Source: Paenibacillus sp. FSL R10-2734
Lineage (GTDB): Bacteria > Bacillota > Bacilli > Paenibacillales > Paenibacillaceae
Assembly: GCF_037963865.1 (NCBI RefSeq)
Contig: NZ_CP150170.1
Location: 4,030,001 to 4,094,000, forward strand
DNA length: 64,000 nucleotides
Reading direction: 5' to 3'
Position numbers and translations under genes: made by a program. Each line of letters begins with the position of its first letter. The stretch's first letter is position 1. The notes under the pieces were generated by a model that was not told the DNA's origin, searched no databases, and saw only the letters and a program-made list of their open reading frames with translations. This document shows, one piece after another, positions 1-10,124 of the stretch.

Positions 1-2
1 GG

Positions 3-2027
3 ATCTTTGATGCAGAAAATGACACGATTCAGGTGAACGATATTCTAAATGCATTTGAAGGCAATGTTATCAACCTACCTGGAACCTTACACTTTCCAAT
101 CAAACAAATGGATTTGACCATTACAAATGCTTTGAATGGTGACTATAAAGTTATACTTATTGGGAAGAGTGATCTCAATCTCTTGAATTTTCAAATTCAA
201 GATCCTACCTTCGAATGGCGCAAATTCAGTTATATTAACCAGATAAGATATCATTACGTGTTTCGAGGGAAAGTAGTGATTGGACCATTGAGCTTTGATG
301 TGGAAGCTCAGCTGAATTCAGTGGGGTGGTTATTAAAGGGGATGACTTTGAAAGAGGTCAAGATGAGTAATTTGGTGCCTTCATGGCCATTCTCAGATGT
401 GATCGCGGATAGTATAGCCTTTGAATATCAAATCACTGATAATGCAGATAACGATTCATATAGTATATACGCAGATTTCAAATGGAAAATTAATGAACGA
501 TTTTTACAGCTAGAAATCGATGCCGTATTAAAGATTGAGGGAGGCTCCACCCATAACAATTATACAATTGAAACGGAAGTGGAGATACCAAGGTTAGGGG
601 CACAAGTGTGTCTAACTTATATTCTAGGTGGAGCTCCAATTTACAAGGTTCGATGGGAAGGTATGACATTTGATTACTCACCAGATCAAGAATATATGCG
701 TTTTGCTTTTACAGGTAATAACATAAGATTCCTACTGACAGCTATGATGAAGTTAACAGGGAGACCTTACTTCCATCTGCCTGAACCCTTAGACCAGCTC
801 TTAGATAAGGTGGGGCCAGCTTCCGTTCTTTTTGATTTAGGAGCTGCTGAAAAGGTTACTTTAGAGACAGATTTGAACATAAGTATTTTGGGGTTAGATT
901 TGAAAAAACTTAACGTTAACAAAGATAACTTAGATCACGTATTTGTTACTATTACAACTAACCAGTTCGACCTTGAATGGGATCTTAGTGACCCAAAAGA
1001 GCAGCCTAACATTAAATTGTTCCCCGATTTTTCAACAACGTTTGACCTTGAGTGGCTAGGACTAGCGCAAAGATACACCATGAATCAAACTAAGTTTGAT
1101 TCCGTGGGTGATGCGGTCAACGCGATGAAATGTGCCTTTCAAAATGGAGCCGGATCAGCTGAATTACCTTATGATGCGGCTAGCCAGTGGCTGATGGGTA
1201 CGGAGTTTAATTTGTTACAATACAACACAGGGGATTATTTCCTCAATATGCAGCTTGTTTTTAATGATCCCAAGTTATATGGGTTAAAGATTGCATTAAA
1301 GGGTGAATTGGCGAAGCTGTTCGACGGTCTTGAGTTGGAGGTTATGTACACTAAGCTTTCAGAATCCAAGGGGGTTTACTCAGCCGAACTAACACTTCCA
1401 GATTCCATGCGATACATTCAAACCCCACCGTTTACGATAATCATTCCGATATTTGGCATCAAAATTTACACGAATGGTGATTTTGAGATTGACGTAGGTT
1501 TTCCTCGGGATCTCGATTTTTCAAGATCTTTCACCATTCAAGCTCCCCCATATTATTCAGGTGCCGGTGGGTTTTATTTGGCTCGATTGAAATCGGATGC
1601 TTCAGAGTATGTTCCAATAGCAACGAATGGCCATTTTGGACAAGTCTTAGCTTTTGGTTTAGGTATGGCTCTTGGAGTGGGTAAGGACTTCAATAAAGGA
1701 GTTCTAAAGGCAGGATTTAATGTGAGTGCGGTTGGCGTCTTCGAGGGTGTTCTCGCAACATTTCATCCCGATAACGCAGTTAAGGAGGAACGTTATTTTT
1801 CATTAGATGCAATGCTTGGTGTCATTGGACGAATCTATGGAAGTGTGGATTTTGGTTTTGTGATGGCTGATCTTAACATAGCTGTTAACCTGGTCATTCG
1901 TACTTTGATCGCTGCTTACAAGAACCTGGTTCTGGAACTAATAGCGACTGTGGATGTATCCATTAAGTATCGTATTAAAATTTGTGGTGTGAAAATCACA
2001 GCCTATAGCTCTTTTCATCAGATGTGA
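3..2027 (+). CDS. Large beta-rich protein of unknown function, 5' end outside window
   Basis: The reading frame is open to the window edge. The first in-frame start candidate, a GTG at 33, has no ribosome binding site, so this is very probably the C-terminal 674 or so residues of a longer protein. I do not recognise a family. The sequence alternates short hydrophobic and polar stretches typical of beta-sheet proteins. A glycine-rich part around residues 505-600 (YSGAGGFYLARL, GLGMALGVGKDF) and a hydrophobic C-terminal end suggest an amphipathic or pore-like region, but no clear transmembrane helix or signal peptide is visible in this part. Its TGA overlaps the GTG start of the next gene by four bases, so the two are translationally coupled and probably act together. 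Confidence 0.75.
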   Translation: MFDAENDTIQVNDILNAFEGNVINLPGTLHFPIKQMDLTITNALNGDYKVILIGKSDLNLLNFQIQDPTFEWRKFSYINQIRYHYVFRGKVVIGPLSFDVEAQLNSVGWLLKGMTLKEVKMSNLVPSWPFSDVIADSIAFEYQITDNADNDSYSIYADFKWKINERFLQLEIDAVLKIEGGSTHNNYTIETEVEIPRLGAQVCLTYILGGAPIYKVRWEGMTFDYSPDQEYMRFAFTGNNIRFLLTAMMKLTGRPYFHLPEPLDQLLDKVGPASVLFDLGAAEKVTLETDLNISILGLDLKKLNVNKDNLDHVFVTITTNQFDLEWDLSDPKEQPNIKLFPDFSTTFDLEWLGLAQRYTMNQTKFDSVGDAVNAMKCAFQNGAGSAELPYDAASQWLMGTEFNLLQYNTGDYFLNMQLVFNDPKLYGLKIALKGELAKLFDGLELEVMYTKLSESKGVYSAELTLPDSMRYIQTPPFTIIIPIFGIKIYTNGDFEIDVGFPRDLDFSRSFTIQAPPYYSGAGGFYLARLKSDASEYVPIATNGHFGQVLAFGLGMALGVGKDFNKGVLKAGFNVSAVGVFEGVLATFHPDNAVKEERYFSLDAMLGVIGRIYGSVDFGFVMADLNIAVNLVIRTLIAAYKNLVLELIATVDVSIKYRIKICGVKITAYSSFHQM

Positions 2028-5000
2028 ATGAATCGGTTGATCTTGGAGGAGGGAGTAAGGCACCGTGGATAATAGAGGGTGAGAGCCTAATTGCACCATA
2101 CATTACTAATGAGTGTAAAGCACCCGTTTGGAAACAGCTTCCGATAAATCGCAGAATTAAGATCAAGACGTATTTTGTTCCTCAGCTTACACTGGATCAA
2201 CCGAAAGAGACGGATTCAGTTAATGCTCATTACGTTGCAATGCTTTATATAAAGAAAGATGAATTTAAAGGCTTGTTAGAATCACTTTTCTTATGGGTAT
2301 TACAAGCCTTTGGTCAAGGGGATCTGGACCAAAATAACCCTATTATCACTAAGCAAGTTGTTAGTGATGCACTTTGTTGGTTCAGGGATGAAACAAACGG
2401 GACTCCGATGGATTATGATCATTTAGTTCAATATTTTTTCACTGATGAAGGTGCGATCCAAATCCATCAACCTGGCAGTGATTTGAGCGATATTTCTGTG
2501 TTCCCAATGGTTCCAGCCCTTTCGATGCGAGTTCCTTATTATAACGGGACTTCGCCCGTAGATGTAGACTTTAGCTTATACAACGAGTTAACACCAGTAT
2601 ATCTTGATAATCTTAGATTACATTTCTCACAAGTCCGAGCACGTTATTTATCGGAACTTGGTCAATCGATATCAAAACGCAGCTATTCATGGACTACAAG
2701 TCATAAATCGGCCTCTAAAGTCTTGTACGAAGATTTCTTTGTTTCACTCGCCAAACAAGGACTTCAAGCTACAATGGATCTATTTAAGGGTGATAACAGT
2801 TTAGAATGGGATGCTATAAAAGCCGAGTTGGAGTCTAAAAGCTCTGATATTTCAGCAATGGCGAGCCATTCATTGTTAAGCGGTATGCGGCCACCCAAAC
2901 TAGACGGGTTTGAAAATAATGTTTCAATGGTATGTACAGGCAATCCTCCAGTCTCCACCATGTCTCTTTACCAACTGACGGGTCAACAGTTTCTTTTACC
3001 AATCTTTACTCAGGTGCCTGATTGTAACGATTATGGTATTAAGATATCCTCAAACCAAACCTGGGTTCGTCTCTATGATTCGTCTAATATTGAGACAAGT
3101 GAAATCTGTGTGAGCCTCCTACGAGAGGATATCGCAAACATCCAAGAGTTGACAATCGAAGCGAACAATGGCATCAAAACAATGTCTGGTATTGGGATAT
3201 TGCCTACCATGAAGCAAGTTACAAAGTGGTATACACTTGTTTCCCCTACAACAGTAGGTAATTTGCAGCTATGGAGTTTCCCCAACAGCCTGCTAGGACT
3301 TATAGCGAAACAAAGCCCAATAAATGCATCTTTGTATGCTCAAGTGAACCAGGATGGTAACGGGGACGGCACCATTGATTATCGGTCAGGTGTTATGATT
3401 AATGTATCGCTGAAGAAGCTGCCGGAAAGGGATAGTGTTACTGGAGTCAAGCTAGATGGAGCACTGTTTGAACTAGTAGGTACGGATGAAGCCGGTACAA
3501 CTCTTTTAGAAAGATGGCTTACTTCCAATCAAGGGGATCCAGAAATACAGGTGAGTTATTCAACGAAAAGTGGTGAATGGACTCTAGGTGAAGGTATACC
3601 TACCGTTGTGAAAAGCAACCTTTCTACTGAAACCAATCCGATGAATGGTTTATCTTTTCAGAATACGTATGAAAGTATTCTATGGGCATGGGAGTGTAGT
3701 ATCGTTCGTTCTGGAGGCTTCTATCTCCATTATGAGAATAATGGGAATACACTTCCCGAAGAGATCTTTAATGAACAGGGCATAGGTCAAATCCGTCTGA
3801 TCCTGTTGAACGAAGTAAACTCAACAACCTTGGATACCTATTCAAATTGCTTATTAACCATGTCTGGACAGACAGCACCACTCTATATGAATCTGACCAA
3901 GAATAGAGCAACGAGCGCTAATAACGATGATTCACTAATGAGGATTTCTTCTCGTCTAAGCTTACCTTTCATGGATACGGGACGTCTTCTTCAAAATCAG
4001 CTACTTAATACGATTGAGCTTACTATTCCGAAATCCGGTGGGTTTGTTCATTCTGTTGCCCGAAGTGAAACCCTTCTGTCTATATCTGAGAGTTATGATG
4101 TATCTCTGGAATCTTTACTATGGGAAAACAGGAATCTAAAGAACCTCTTTCTGGTCGGTAATCTCCTTGACGTTTCATGGCCCATTCAAGAAAAGGTTAA
4201 CACGATGCCTGTGGGGCATGTAGGTTTCTCAGTCCTCAGGGATGAGGTAGCAGATAACGATACTATCGAGAATTATTTGGAACAGATTTATCGACTACTA
4301 GGATATCGTATTCGAGGGAATTCGGATTTTTGTCAGAGCATTGATGGACTAGCAGTTGCTATTCACAGTTTAAATGATGATGAGGGGAAGTATGAGAACG
4401 TAGTTCCTATCTTCCCTTATGCGAAATATAATCCACTGAATTGTATGCCTACGGTTCCGAATAACTATTGTGTGCCGGAGTTTGACTTGAATCCCTATTC
4501 CGGAATAGGAAAAACGGTTCAAATCGATTTCTTTTGGCATGATTACTTTGGAAACCAACTGGTGATGAAACAATTCCCGAATTTCATTCAAATCCCAATT
4601 GGATTTACTGATCGTTTATTAGCTATTGAACAGTGGCCTGGTATAACGACTTCTTACACATTTAGTGTAAAAGAGATGAAGCGGAGATTGCATATCGAAC
4701 TTCTGTTGAATTTTGAGTTATATAAACAACAGCCAAATGAAGAGTACGGGGTCTATCTTAAGCGGTTGGAAGCAGACATGCTAATTTACACAAAAATTTA
4801 TTATCAGCTATGCCAGTGTGACGAGACTGGTAATCCTTTAGTTTCGTACAAAGTGCAAACCAGTCTTGATGAGTATGTAGATCATTTATTTGACACCGTT
4901 CAAACTGACGAATTAAAAGCTTTTATCACCGATTGCTGTATCTACTTAAATAACCTGTTAAATCCTCTCGACTGTGATGGGAAAAGTGAAATTAGGAAGT

Positions 5001-7438
5001 CACTCGATTGGCTCATCGAAGATACGAATCCATTGGATATTTATGAATTAAAAGTACTCTTGTTTATAGAGCGTCCGATTGATTTAGTGGATATAAACTT
5101 CAAAGACGAAGACACTGTTCGAGCCGCTGTTTCGGAAATTCGACCGATGATCAAAGAGAACAACTTAGTGGACTCTGATCCTAAGATTCGTTCTCTGAAG
5201 AAATTCGCAAGAAACTTTGAGATGGTATTCAATATGGATGCTTATGATCTGAAAGTGGCCATGGGAAGAACTAGGTTCGGCAGTACAGGAACAGATGCTG
5301 ATAAACTATGGGCTGTCCGAGTTGCAAAACCTGGAATTACAGATCATGATCCAGATGCCACTTGTGGGGACAAGAAAGGACTGCGATATACGGTCGGTGC
5401 TTATCCGATATTTTTTGCGCCAAAGTTAATGTCCAAAAGTAAGATTTCCCGGCTTGTTAGCATCCCTGAGTTTGATGGGGCTACTGGAACATTGGGGATA
5501 TATAGGAATCAATTAATCGGACCGATTGATATGGATAATTGGGCAAGATTGTATTTAAGTGCAATAGAAAATCTATTGTCAGCTTCCATGGGATGCAAAG
5601 TGTATGAGAAAGATCCACCTATGTATAGAAGTATACTTAGTCTAAAGGAACAATTAGCTAAGATCATACCGGAAACACTTGACCCCATACTAGAACCTAC
5701 TGAGAGTGAGCGAATTAATGTTCCAATGGAAAAGTTAAAAGCCGATGCTGCCGAGAAACTTAAACAGCATTTGCTGATAAAGTTAACTAATGCCTATGAC
5801 ATTGAGACCATTGTCTCGTTTCCAGTTTCCGTTCCTTGGAGTCCATGTACCGACTCTCAGGCACAGCTTCCACAATTGTATGGGGGCATTAAGGTTCAAA
5901 AAAATACCAAACCTCTACGAAATGAGGAGCAGGGTGGAACTGAATCAGCTTATCAAACCTCGAATTCTAAAGTACTACTTGAGAAAGGGGATAGTGCTCT
6001 TAGTTTTACATTCGATGCGAAGTGCGCTGAATGTCAATCCAGTGTAACGGTTGATTTAGCTTATGAAATCCAACATATTGAGCACGAAATAGGAAGTCTC
6101 CCAAATATTGAAGGTTATAAGGCTTCTTCATGGCTAAGTTTTATTCACCCACTGGAGCAAGTTGAAATAGCTAAAGATGTAACTGTCCCGATACCACTTC
6201 GTTTTTATCCGGATGAACCTAAAATGATTAGACATGAAGGGGTTTCCATGCTTCAGGGTCTAAACAATACATCTGAGGAAACTACGGTGCAAACAGCCGT
6301 GAAGTGGAGATATGGGTTTGAGTTTGAAAGAGGATATGCTTCTCAAGATATTCTGGAATGCCAAGTGATGTTTAATCAGAAATCTAATGCTGCATTTGTG
6401 AAGGTGGAAGACTTTTATGATAAACTCACTCGATGTGTACAAGTATACAGAAAGATGGAAGAGGTTCTAAAACAAGATAACATTGATGAGGAGCTTTTGC
6501 TGAAGATTGTATCTTCCTTTATGACATTAGCAATTCCAGTAGCGTCTTCTTGGAAAGAATGGTATGAACATGGAAACAGAAGAGCAATGAACGTAATCTC
6601 TGATACTGAATATCGCTTTAGAATTCTACAAACACAATGCGATTACAACGGTGAGAAACAAATTCTCAATATGATTATCAATCCTGTATCTACACCAGTG
6701 GAGCTTAAAAATCTAGCTCCAAAGCTTCAAATTGACGGCTATATTCTGGAGAAGATCGCCGACAATAGTTATGTGTATCAATTAAAGAACCCAGGTGGAG
6801 GGAATAAGTATTTAAGTTGGGCGGACGGGTTGGAACTTCCGAAAAGGAGTATCCAATTTGATGATTTACATTTAGCTTATTTACAAGATGCATGGGCTGG
6901 ATTAATGGTAATTCGGAATGCGGAACTCGTTCCAGGAAGAACAACGAATGAGAATTTTGTATATAGAACACCTGTCATTCGATTCCCCATGAAATTAACA
7001 CCTCAATTGGATATCTACCCAACAATCCATATAGCAGCTATAGGAGCAGCAGGAGGGCAATTAGTAAGACGTTCACTGGATGAACATCTTACTGCATTAT
7101 TTACAAGTTTGTATGGAGAAATGAATATAGGCTCGAAGATAGACAAATCAATTATTAAGGTAAAACCACGGTACCAACAAAAACTGAGTGGTAACTTGAG
7201 ATTTGGGACATTACCTATATCATTGATTTTACCTTCAGATTATCAACTACCTGTTGATGATGATTTTATCAAAATATTGGGAGGCAACATTCGGGATTGG
7301 TATAATCAAGTTGAACCGTATAAGGACGGGGTTTACCAATTTGAACTTACACTATACACAAGTGTAGATGATGCTAAAGCTCCTTTGGTTCGTCTTAGAA
7401 ATTTGGTGTTAGATCGTAAGGATATTACACACGAATAA
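2024..7438 (+). CDS. Giant (1804 aa) LysM-motif protein of unknown function
   Basis: The start is a GTG that overlaps the upstream stop (GTGA), consistent with coupled translation; no strong ribosome binding site is seen. There is no signal peptide and no obvious membrane segment. Around residues 679-720 a LysM-like module is visible (VARSETLLSISESYDVSLESLL, ending in a NLLDV-type strand), which in other proteins binds N-acetylglucosamine polymers. The rest has repeated WECSI/SGGFYLHY-like beta segments before the LysM motif, a helical region about 890-1090, and a beta-rich C-terminus. Size, lack of a secretion signal and coupling to another giant beta-rich protein resemble toxin- or injection-complex subunits, but no specific homology can be claimed. 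A terminator follows. Confidence 0.8.
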   Translation: MNESVDLGGGSKAPWIIEGESLIAPYITNECKAPVWKQLPINRRIKIKTYFVPQLTLDQPKETDSVNAHYVAMLYIKKDEFKGLLESLFLWVLQAFGQGDLDQNNPIITKQVVSDALCWFRDETNGTPMDYDHLVQYFFTDEGAIQIHQPGSDLSDISVFPMVPALSMRVPYYNGTSPVDVDFSLYNELTPVYLDNLRLHFSQVRARYLSELGQSISKRSYSWTTSHKSASKVLYEDFFVSLAKQGLQATMDLFKGDNSLEWDAIKAELESKSSDISAMASHSLLSGMRPPKLDGFENNVSMVCTGNPPVSTMSLYQLTGQQFLLPIFTQVPDCNDYGIKISSNQTWVRLYDSSNIETSEICVSLLREDIANIQELTIEANNGIKTMSGIGILPTMKQVTKWYTLVSPTTVGNLQLWSFPNSLLGLIAKQSPINASLYAQVNQDGNGDGTIDYRSGVMINVSLKKLPERDSVTGVKLDGALFELVGTDEAGTTLLERWLTSNQGDPEIQVSYSTKSGEWTLGEGIPTVVKSNLSTETNPMNGLSFQNTYESILWAWECSIVRSGGFYLHYENNGNTLPEEIFNEQGIGQIRLILLNEVNSTTLDTYSNCLLTMSGQTAPLYMNLTKNRATSANNDDSLMRISSRLSLPFMDTGRLLQNQLLNTIELTIPKSGGFVHSVARSETLLSISESYDVSLESLLWENRNLKNLFLVGNLLDVSWPIQEKVNTMPVGHVGFSVLRDEVADNDTIENYLEQIYRLLGYRIRGNSDFCQSIDGLAVAIHSLNDDEGKYENVVPIFPYAKYNPLNCMPTVPNNYCVPEFDLNPYSGIGKTVQIDFFWHDYFGNQLVMKQFPNFIQIPIGFTDRLLAIEQWPGITTSYTFSVKEMKRRLHIELLLNFELYKQQPNEEYGVYLKRLEADMLIYTKIYYQLCQCDETGNPLVSYKVQTSLDEYVDHLFDTVQTDELKAFITDCCIYLNNLLNPLDCDGKSEIRKSLDWLIEDTNPLDIYELKVLLFIERPIDLVDINFKDEDTVRAAVSEIRPMIKENNLVDSDPKIRSLKKFARNFEMVFNMDAYDLKVAMGRTRFGSTGTDADKLWAVRVAKPGITDHDPDATCGDKKGLRYTVGAYPIFFAPKLMSKSKISRLVSIPEFDGATGTLGIYRNQLIGPIDMDNWARLYLSAIENLLSASMGCKVYEKDPPMYRSILSLKEQLAKIIPETLDPILEPTESERINVPMEKLKADAAEKLKQHLLIKLTNAYDIETIVSFPVSVPWSPCTDSQAQLPQLYGGIKVQKNTKPLRNEEQGGTESAYQTSNSKVLLEKGDSALSFTFDAKCAECQSSVTVDLAYEIQHIEHEIGSLPNIEGYKASSWLSFIHPLEQVEIAKDVTVPIPLRFYPDEPKMIRHEGVSMLQGLNNTSEETTVQTAVKWRYGFEFERGYASQDILECQVMFNQKSNAAFVKVEDFYDKLTRCVQVYRKMEEVLKQDNIDEELLLKIVSSFMTLAIPVASSWKEWYEHGNRRAMNVISDTEYRFRILQTQCDYNGEKQILNMIINPVSTPVELKNLAPKLQIDGYILEKIADNSYVYQLKNPGGGNKYLSWADGLELPKRSIQFDDLHLAYLQDAWAGLMVIRNAELVPGRTTNENFVYRTPVIRFPMKLTPQLDIYPTIHIAAIGAAGGQLVRRSLDEHLTALFTSLYGEMNIGSKIDKSIIKVKPRYQQKLSGNLRFGTLPISLILPSDYQLPVDDDFIKILGGNIRDWYNQVEPYKDGVYQFELTLYTSVDDAKAPLVRLRNLVLDRKDITHE

Positions 7439-7481
7439 TGTTAAGGATTGCTTTGCAAAATAACTAACATAATTTATTTGA

Positions 7482-7514
7482 GAAAAGCTTGTTAATCAGG
7501 CTTTTCTTTTTTTT
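7482..7514 (+). terminator. Rho-independent terminator after the giant-protein pair
   Basis: GAAAAGC (7482-7488) pairs with GCTTTTC (7500-7506) around an 11-base loop and is followed directly by eight T residues. It separates the two giant genes from the asparagine synthetase gene. Confidence 0.8.
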
Positions 7515-7702
7515 AGTCTACCTAAGGATAATTTCAAGTCTAGACAATTTCGATAACAGTGGTAAATGCAGTGGCTTTCCATTTCGTAAGAATCTTCTAT
7601 AGATGCTTTGTTTGCGGTACAGCTTTGAAAAAATGATGATAGATCAAAGCAATTGTGGGCACTCTATAACCTAATCTTTATTATAGGAAGGACTACAATA
7701 GC

Positions 7703-9580
7703 ATGTGCGGAATAGCAGGAATACTAAAGTTGAATGGGCGCGCCCCGCAAGAAGAAACCTTAAAACAAATGACAGGGGCAATTCATCACCGAGGACCTAA
7801 TCATGAGGGAGTATGGCTCGATTCTCGGATTGGACTCGGTTTTCGAAGATTGTCCATTATTGATTTACGAGATGGAAATCAGCCCATGACTAATGAAGAT
7901 GGTACACTATGGATTGTTTTTAACGGTGAAATCTATAATTATAAAACACTACGAGATGATCTTAAGCTAAAGGGACATCACTTCCAAACGCAATCAGATA
8001 CAGAGGTCATTGTGCATTTATTTGAGGAATACGGCAAGGACTGTGTCCATCATTTACGTGGAATGTTTAGTTTTGCGATTTGGAACCTTAAGGAACAGAC
8101 TCTTTTTGCTGCTAGGGATCATTTTGGTATCAAGCCTTTTTATTATTACAAAGACGAGGATCATCTTTTATTTGCTTCGGAAATTAAAAGCATACTTGCA
8201 GTTCAAGGCGTACCAAGAAAGCTGCAGTATCAAAGTTTATTCAGCTACTTAACTTTTCAGTATGTACCGCAACCGGATACGATGTTTGAACATATTCATA
8301 AATTAGGACCTGCAGAGCGAGTATTTGTTAACCCTAAAGGTGTAATGAAGATCGAGAAGTATTGGGAGCCCCATTTTCATCCGGTAGAACGATCTTTAGC
8401 AGACTATGCCGAAGAAATTCAGTGGAAATTGAAAGAGTCTGTAAACCTTCATTTACAAAGTGATGTGAATAGAGGATGTTTTTTGTCCAGTGGAATTGAC
8501 TCCACAGCCATAGCTGCAATGATGAGAACAGAGGAATCAACAAAGACCTTTTCGATTGGATTTGAAGGGGCGAATAACGAAACGATCATTGCAAATCAAA
8601 CGGCAGCTAAACTGGGAACGGATCATTATTTTCACGTCTTATCTGAAAAAGATTTCTTTGAGAGTATACCGAAAACGGTGTGGCATCTAGATGAACCTGT
8701 CGCGGATCCTTCCGCCATTGCTCTTTATCATCTAAATCAGCTTGCAAAAGATCATGTCACGGTTGTCCTATCAGGGGAAGGTGCGGATGAATTATTCGGA
8801 GGATACCGGATCTATAGAGAGCCAGGTGCATTAAGGCCTATATCATGGATGCCCAACTTCATAAAGGATACGTTACGAAAATCATTAACCATATATCCTT
8901 ATCAATTTTACGGTAAAAATTATTTACTTCGGGGGCTGACACCTTTAGAAGAGCGTTTTATCGGTAATGCTAATATCTTTAACAAAAGCGGAAAGATGAA
9001 CTTGCTCCACGAATCGGTACATGCTCAAAATAGCTTTTTACATCCCACAGATATCGTTAAGCCTTTTTATGATAAGACAGTTCACCTAGACCCAACAACA
9101 AGAATGCAGTTTATTGATATGAATTTTTGGCTGCCTGGCGATATTTTGTCAAAAGCAGATAAGCTGTCCATGGCACATTCGTTAGAATTAAGAGTACCGT
9201 TTTTAGATAAAGAGGTTTTCGAAACGGCTCGTAAAATTCCTGTCTCCAATCGAATTGCCAACAAAACAACAAAACTTGCTTTGCGTAAAGCTATGGAAGG
9301 AATCGTTCCGGATTCTATTGTTAATCGACCCAAATTAGGATTTCCCGTACCGATTCGTGACTGGCTAAAGACTCCAATTTCGAATATAATGTTTGAACAA
9401 ATACGATATAGCGGTATTGATGAAATATTCAATATGAATATCATCGAAGAGATGTTTAACCAGCATCGGAGTAATAAAGGTGACTATTCGCGTAGAATAT
9501 GGTTAATTTACATTTTTTCCGTATGGTACACGCTTTTTATGAAAGATGATCTGAAGCAATTAAACAGTGCCGTGTTGTAA
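7703..9580 (+). CDS. asnB: Asparagine synthase (glutamine-hydrolysing)
   Basis: AsnB makes asparagine from aspartate, ATP and glutamine in the cytoplasm. The 625-residue length is normal for the family. Residues 1-12 (MCGIAGILKLNG) give the N-terminal nucleophile Cys2 of the class II glutaminase domain, followed by HHRGPN and the FNGEIYNY glutamine-binding motif. The C-terminal synthetase domain has a PP-loop motif written LSSGIDS (usual form LSGGLDS) near residue 258 and the conserved SGEGADELFGGY near 359. The ATG is preceded by AGGAAGGA eight to ten bases upstream. It is followed by an immunity-like gene seven bases after its stop. Position beside two giant unknown proteins raises the possibility of a specialised amidation role rather than housekeeping asparagine supply, but this is inference. 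Confidence 0.93.
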   Translation: MCGIAGILKLNGRAPQEETLKQMTGAIHHRGPNHEGVWLDSRIGLGFRRLSIIDLRDGNQPMTNEDGTLWIVFNGEIYNYKTLRDDLKLKGHHFQTQSDTEVIVHLFEEYGKDCVHHLRGMFSFAIWNLKEQTLFAARDHFGIKPFYYYKDEDHLLFASEIKSILAVQGVPRKLQYQSLFSYLTFQYVPQPDTMFEHIHKLGPAERVFVNPKGVMKIEKYWEPHFHPVERSLADYAEEIQWKLKESVNLHLQSDVNRGCFLSSGIDSTAIAAMMRTEESTKTFSIGFEGANNETIIANQTAAKLGTDHYFHVLSEKDFFESIPKTVWHLDEPVADPSAIALYHLNQLAKDHVTVVLSGEGADELFGGYRIYREPGALRPISWMPNFIKDTLRKSLTIYPYQFYGKNYLLRGLTPLEERFIGNANIFNKSGKMNLLHESVHAQNSFLHPTDIVKPFYDKTVHLDPTTRMQFIDMNFWLPGDILSKADKLSMAHSLELRVPFLDKEVFETARKIPVSNRIANKTTKLALRKAMEGIVPDSIVNRPKLGFPVPIRDWLKTPISNIMFEQIRYSGIDEIFNMNIIEEMFNQHRSNKGDYSRRIWLIYIFSVWYTLFMKDDLKQLNSAVL

Positions 9581-9587
9581 TGGGGGA

Positions 9588-10124
9588 ATGATTCGTTTGA
9601 ATATTGAGGAATATGCATGGAATAAACATGAGCTGCAAATAAAAGAAACCCATGATTTTACTTATAGTAGTCCAAAGATAAAGATTGTAGATAACAATGA
9701 TTTAAGAAATCAACTTGAAGAGACGCTTGAAAAATTACCGCAGAAGTTACTTGCCAAATGGGCTTTGAGAGTAGCAGTTGCACATCTGGATCATCTAGAT
9801 AGCCATCTAGTGAAAGACCCGCGAATAGAATTAGGAATAGAAACTCTAGAAAAGCGAATAACTGGTGATATAAGAGCCTTTGACTTAAGAAAAGTTGGAT
9901 TTATAGTCAATGAATTGGCTAAAGAGTCCACAACTGAAGCTAGTAAGTATGCTGCGCGTTCTTTTGCACAAGCCATAGCAACTGGTCATATGAGAGGACA
10001 TGCTATGGTTAGCAGTGACTACGCAGTTAAATTGGTGAATTGCATATCTAATAATTCCTCAGTAGCAGAGGCTGCCACCAAAGAACGCGAAAGACAGTTA
10101 AGGATCGTTGAAGAGTTGCTTTGA
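9588..10124 (+). CDS. Imm5-like putative immunity protein
   Basis: A 178-residue, mostly alpha-helical cytoplasmic protein. The pattern LAKWALRVAVAHL, then DPRIELGIETLE, then TGDIRAFDLRK, then YAARSFAQAIATGHMRGHAM resembles the helical putative immunity proteins (Imm5-like) that accompany polymorphic toxins. That assignment rests on recalled family patterns, not a search. I chose the ATG at 9588, although GGGGGA lies unusually close to it; a GTG at 9567 inside asnB is the alternative. It begins seven bases after asnB stops, so the two are co-transcribed. If the two giant proteins upstream are toxin parts, this would be the natural antidote candidate. Confidence 0.65.
   Translation: MIRLNIEEYAWNKHELQIKETHDFTYSSPKIKIVDNNDLRNQLEETLEKLPQKLLAKWALRVAVAHLDHLDSHLVKDPRIELGIETLEKRITGDIRAFDLRKVGFIVNELAKESTTEASKYAARSFAQAIATGHMRGHAMVSSDYAVKLVNCISNNSSVAEAATKERERQLRIVEELL

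Noticed and set aside
9082..9444. Long open frame of 120 codons opposite asnB
   Set aside because: Lies fully antisense to a well-supported coding region and has no ribosome binding site or family features.
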